From contig NW_024045137.1 of the NCBI RefSeq assembly GCF_012273895.1, positions 744,001 through 808,000 of the forward strand: a stretch of 64,000 nt of DNA. The letters run 5' to 3'. The position numbers and the translations under genes are program-made. The DNA is from Zerene cesonia (Eukaryota; Arthropoda; Insecta; Lepidoptera; Pieridae). This document shows positions 59,231 to 64,000 of this stretch, piece after piece. The notes under the pieces were generated by a model. The model did no database searches and was not told where the DNA came from. It saw only the letters and a program-made list of their open reading frames with translations. How positions within the stretch are numbered: the stretch's first letter is position 1; each line of letters begins with the position of its first letter.

Positions 59231-59815
59231 ACTGACCCGGCGAACTTCGTACCGCCTTAGCATTGCAATGATGCACTACTTTATTTATAATCTATGACTG
59301 TGAATGACATTGACATTTGTTACTCGCGTTTTTTAAAATATGCAAAATTTAATATACATTTTTCAATATTTCTGAGAGATTTTCTTAATATTTTTTTCCT
59401 TAAGAACCTTCTCCTAATTATAACAAATACAACAAAAAAAGAATTAGTGAAATCGGTCCAACCATTTACGCGTGATGCCGTGACCAAGGAAAACGGGTTT
59501 CATTTATGTATATATATATAGATAGATATAGATGAAAGTTTTACGTAACTAGTTTACGCCCGCGACTTTCTCCGTGGAATAGCAACTTTGAATCGGCTCT
59601 TAATAGAAAAAAAAATCCTTTTTTTGAATCATTCTTCATTGGTACTCCACTCTTATTGACCTGAGCGTGATATCCTATAGTCTGTCCATTTATCGAGAAA
59701 AGCTCGATAAATGGACAGTCTAACACTGAAATCATTTTTCATATCGGATTAGTAGTTCCTGATATTAGCGCTTTTAACAACAAACAAACGAAACTCATCA
59801 GCTCTATAATCTTAA
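59231..59815 (-). mobile_element. Two diverged CTAGT-family elements
   Basis: 59231-59524 resembles the CACCCGGCAAACG family; 59545-59815 begins CTAGTTTACGCCCGCG and carries CGGATTAGTAGTTCCTGAT. They mark the return of mobile elements after the repeat-poor CNNM downstream region. Confidence 0.5.
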
Positions 59816-59890
59816 TATATATATAGGCGGGCCCCCGCCTACATCAGGATCGGCCATAGCGTCGCACGTGGGTATTGGGCGATTAAAATA

Positions 59891-60890
59891 NNNNNNNNNN
59901 NNNNNNNNNNNNNNNNNNNNNNNNNNNNNNNNNNNNNNNNNNNNNNNNNNNNNNNNNNNNNNNNNNNNNNNNNNNNNNNNNNNNNNNNNNNNNNNNNNNN
60001 NNNNNNNNNNNNNNNNNNNNNNNNNNNNNNNNNNNNNNNNNNNNNNNNNNNNNNNNNNNNNNNNNNNNNNNNNNNNNNNNNNNNNNNNNNNNNNNNNNNN
60101 NNNNNNNNNNNNNNNNNNNNNNNNNNNNNNNNNNNNNNNNNNNNNNNNNNNNNNNNNNNNNNNNNNNNNNNNNNNNNNNNNNNNNNNNNNNNNNNNNNNN
60201 NNNNNNNNNNNNNNNNNNNNNNNNNNNNNNNNNNNNNNNNNNNNNNNNNNNNNNNNNNNNNNNNNNNNNNNNNNNNNNNNNNNNNNNNNNNNNNNNNNNN
60301 NNNNNNNNNNNNNNNNNNNNNNNNNNNNNNNNNNNNNNNNNNNNNNNNNNNNNNNNNNNNNNNNNNNNNNNNNNNNNNNNNNNNNNNNNNNNNNNNNNNN
60401 NNNNNNNNNNNNNNNNNNNNNNNNNNNNNNNNNNNNNNNNNNNNNNNNNNNNNNNNNNNNNNNNNNNNNNNNNNNNNNNNNNNNNNNNNNNNNNNNNNNN
60501 NNNNNNNNNNNNNNNNNNNNNNNNNNNNNNNNNNNNNNNNNNNNNNNNNNNNNNNNNNNNNNNNNNNNNNNNNNNNNNNNNNNNNNNNNNNNNNNNNNNN
60601 NNNNNNNNNNNNNNNNNNNNNNNNNNNNNNNNNNNNNNNNNNNNNNNNNNNNNNNNNNNNNNNNNNNNNNNNNNNNNNNNNNNNNNNNNNNNNNNNNNNN
60701 NNNNNNNNNNNNNNNNNNNNNNNNNNNNNNNNNNNNNNNNNNNNNNNNNNNNNNNNNNNNNNNNNNNNNNNNNNNNNNNNNNNNNNNNNNNNNNNNNNNN
60801 NNNNNNNNNNNNNNNNNNNNNNNNNNNNNNNNNNNNNNNNNNNNNNNNNNNNNNNNNNNNNNNNNNNNNNNNNNNNNNNNNNNNNNNNNN
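59891..60890. other. 1000-base placeholder gap
   Basis: Exactly 1000 N in repeat-rich sequence downstream of the CNNM gene. Confidence 1.
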
Positions 60891-60965
60891 GACGCTCCGC
60901 TAGACTGACCGCCGCCAATCTTGTTCCGACACAACTTAATGGATGGCGCTAGGGATGCGCCGTCA

Positions 60966-61140
60966 TATATAAATTACGTATCACATTGTTTATCCGCGAT
61001 GGACTCCTAAACTACTCAACCGATTATAATCAAATTTGCACGCCATGTGCAGTTTGATTCAACTTAAAAGATAGGATGGTTTAAGTTATTTTGATTACAA
61101 TAAATGATTACCAGCGCGGAGCAGGGGCGTGCAACTAGTA
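60966..61140 (+). mobile_element. Helitron-like element, CTCGTGTCACAATG family
   Basis: Better-preserved end CAGGGGCGTGCAACTAGT; starts 75 bases after the last gap. Confidence 0.6.
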
Positions 61141-61480
61141 TTAATATAGATAATTTTGAACAAAAAAATCGGTCGCCTGTGAAGTCGGTTCTCTGACGAT
61201 AGTGGAACGTGACAACCGATCGTGCCTCTCTGTCGCTCGTTCCGCGCGCTCGCTTGCACTTCAAGCCTCACATGGAACGCCTCAGAGCGACGCAACGCAC
61301 GAGTCATGTTTTTTCGTGCGTGCAGCCGGCTCAATCGAATTATAAGACGTCACGTCAAAAGCTAAAGCCTTCAAATAGTCAAAATAATACCTAATTTAAA
61401 AATTGGAACCACATGGAAGGCGCCAGCTTTCATTATAGTTATTTAATTGAACGGACTTCAAAACCACTCGAAAGGAAAAA

Positions 61481-61667
61481 TATAAATGCGAAAGTTTGTA
61501 AGGATGTGTGTGTATGTTTGTTGCTCTTTCACGCAAAGACAACTGAACCGATTGCAATGAAATTTGGTACGTAGGCAGGCGGAAAACTGGAATAACATAT
61601 ATGCAACTTTTTATCCCGATATTCCTACGGGATACGGACAGGTGAAACTGCAGGGCGCAGCTAGTAA
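61481..61667 (+). mobile_element. Helitron-like element, near full length
   Basis: Lies outside the annotated genes, with a small deletion near the GATACGGAC block. Confidence 0.75.
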
Positions 61668-61869
61668 ATTAATATAATTACTAGATACCCTACCGACTTA
61701 TCTATTTGAATATTTGTCGGTGCCAAGCAAACCAAGTAGCTAGGTAGGTAGTTTGCTACTATTTGTGATACTATGTATGGAGGTAGTATCTATCTATTAT
61801 CTACTACCAATAGACTAGATTCGTTTTTGGGAATCGGTTAAAAAAGTAACCATTAATATCGATTCATCG

Positions 61870-62457
61870 CAGTGTTCCCAACTTAGGGGTTTTCCCCCCA
61901 AATTTAGGGGGTAAATTAGTGGAATGGAATTTTTTAGGGGTTTTATATGTTTAGGGATATTTTTAGGGATTTTCTGAATATAATAGAACTATCCAATGCA
62001 ATAATCAATTAAATTTATTTTTTCACCTAGCGAATGACTTAGTACTGGGTGACATCTAGTGTAATTATATTTTCCTACTCTGCAATATTTACCTACTCTG
62101 TGGGTAAATGAAATAGTATAAAATATGAGCACGCTTTCATTACTAATTAAAAAATCCTACATTAATTCTTAATGGTGGATCTTGCATAACATTCACTCCA
62201 TCTTCTAAAATGTTAAGTTTATTCAATGTTAACATGTAGGATTTTAAAAATTCTGACTCTTCAGAGGAAACTGACATAATTTTTAATGTATTAGTTAATT
62301 TATAAATAAAAAACATTAACAAATCTTACTGATTATTAGTTATTATATTATTTTGATTGAATATTATTTTTTAGGGGGATTTTCAAATAATTGACGCATT
62401 TTTAGGGGGTTTTGACTTAGAGTTAGGGGTAAATATTTCTGAGAGTTGGTAACACTG
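61870..62457. mobile_element. hAT-type non-autonomous transposon with 8-bp target duplication
   Basis: TIRs CAGTGTTCCCAACT and, at the right (inverted), CAGTGTTACCAACT (one mismatch), flanked by ATTCATCG at 61862-61869 and 62458-62465. 588 bp, AT-rich, with repeated TTTTTAGGGG words near both ends. No transposase frame. Confidence 0.9.
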
Positions 62458-62469
62458 ATTCATCGTTTT

Positions 62470-62660
62470 TTATTTTATGTCATCGTCGGCAATGGAGCTG
62501 GTCGGTTGCTGGTAAGCGCTACCACCGCCCGAGACATTTGGAGAGACGTAAGGTCGATTGCAGACTTGCTATTTCACATCGGTCTTTTGAGGGGGTGTGG
62601 TATTTCCCTTATTTTATTATTATTTCGTGCCGAAACGTGCTCAACTTCCACTCAAAAAAA
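62470..62660 (-). mobile_element. Poly(A)-tailed SINE-like element, internally deleted
   Basis: Both ends recognisable (GGCAATGGAGCTGGT; GTGCCGAAACGTGCTC); it lies just outside the hAT element at 61870-62457. Confidence 0.65.
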
Positions 62661-64000
62661 AATTAAAGCTTTTTGTTGATAACCATAAAGGCTTAAAAAT
62701 TAAGCAATTAAGCTTCTCCCGATACTTAACAGATAGAGAAACCTTACAGAAATATAATCTATTGAAAAGGAAAAAAAATAAATACACATACAAGTCATAT
62801 ATCATTTTTATTAAAGATAAGTACATAATAAATGGTATATTAATTCCAGTGAGTTACAAAATTTACAACTCTTATCCTACATATTTAAGCTAGTAAATCT
62901 TATTATAACTTGGTTTTTAATTAACCTAAGTATTCAATATATATCCGAGATCATTATAAGCTATTTATACATAATACATGTTCCTTTATTAAAACGACAA
63001 CTTCCACAAGTCAGTGTTTGTTGGTCTAACACGTCAAACCTACTGAGTCGTTTTGGCATAATTTTGGTAAATGTTTACAGAAATAAAAACATCAATTTTA
63101 TAAATATTATATAGGTAAGTAAATAAAATAAATTTGCAAGAGATATTTAAAAATAAAACTAAGTAACACGCTTTAATGAAATATTACAGAATTAACTAAA
63201 TTGTCTCACTTGCTCTTATATAGTCTATAACGCAAGGAAATAAATTATCCCCGGCGATCCTAATCAGGATAAGACAAACTCACGAAATTACTGGTAGTGT
63301 CACCGATGCTTGATAAGTGTACAAAGTAAGAATTGAATCTATCCGTCAATCAAAAACGAGTCCACAAGAGTTGGTTACATACAAACATACAGATGAAGTT
63401 TATAAAAGCGTGTTATAGAGAGCAAGAACAATTAAACATAATACTCATATTTAAATATAATAAACCATATTTAAATATAACACTAAAGATATTTGCAAGT
63501 TTATATACTGTAACATGATTAATAATGTATACCTTATTCCTAATTACACACAAAACTGACTAGAAATATAAGGAATGATTAAATTGATTTTAATTCATAC
63601 TTAATCTATGCCACTACATATTACGCACAAACGTAGTTTCAACATAAGTTTTCATATCGTGAAGTCAATAAAAATGCTTCATTTAATACGTCTTAGTGGT
63701 AGTTTTTTTATAAGGTAGGTATATATCTGCGGCTGCTAGACAATCTTGACAATTTCACATACTTCAAGAAGATTCTACTACATTAAAATAAATAAATTGT
63801 GTACACTGAAAAAACGGTAAATCTCTACAGAGAAACATAACACTCAATGTAACTTTTCAATGGTCATTACAAATATAATACGTGATTATGACTAGGTTCG
63901 TTGATTATGCAGCAACGTGATGTTTCACCGACACAACGGTCGCTATAAATTTTAGCCTGATCTTGACCATAAATTGCTACCGTAAACACGGTCAATATAA
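62661..64000. other. AT-rich flank without recognised gene
   Basis: No mobile element and no convincing coding frame. It could be untranslated sequence of a neighbour beyond the right edge; see the note on 63870-63998. Confidence 0.4.

Noticed and set aside
61870..62457. Interstitial telomere repeat
   Set aside because: TTTAGGGG words are irregular and lie within a hAT element; insect telomeres normally use TTAGG.

Overview
The window is nuclear DNA from an animal with spliced genes, most likely a moth or butterfly (Lepidoptera). The evidence is short GT-AG exons set in repeat-filled introns, two recognisable metazoan genes, and a repeat population of short CTAGT-ending Helitron-like elements and tRNA-headed SINEs of the kind common in Lepidoptera. 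Species cannot be named from the sequence. Seven runs of N interrupt the window (1-280, 7390-7399, 7566-8565, 10045-11044, 15709-15802, 39207-40206, 59891-60890). Four are exactly 1000 long and are probably placeholder scaffold gaps.

Two long genes stand head to head. From 18066 leftward (minus strand) runs a dipeptidyl peptidase 8/9 gene. Seventeen exons can be placed with consistent splice phase; one internal exon is probably lost in the 7566-8565 gap, and the last exon, with the catalytic His, lies in the first gap or outside the window. From 18835 rightward (plus strand) runs a CNNM/unextended-type membrane protein gene. It has seventeen coding exons and predicts 1115 residues, ending with TAG at 54999-55001. 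The 768 bp between the two start codons (18067-18834) must hold both promoters. No shared pathway for the two proteins is evident; the arrangement may only reflect a shared bidirectional promoter.

Inside the next-to-last CNNM introns lies the most unusual item: an unrecognised Ser/Thr/Asn-rich, internally repetitive open frame (51160-51910) that joins in phase to a second block (53224-53489), giving a 338-residue prediction. A TATA-like box lies about 125 bp upstream of its ATG. It could be a nested gene or an alternative C-terminus of the CNNM protein.

Introns are full of repeats: about 24 copies or fragments of one roughly 200 bp Helitron-like family, several related CTAGT families, three SINE families, a tRNA-like foldback family, two hAT-type elements with 8 bp target duplications, and a 1.8 kb inverted-repeat composite at 21743-23540. 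About a dozen 5' splice sites sit directly beside a simple or tandem repeat. From 55002 to about 59180 mobile elements are nearly absent, as expected of a long 3' UTR ending at an AATAAA at 59154. From 59200 to 62660 repeats return. From 62660 to 64000 the sequence is AT-rich with no gene I can recognise.
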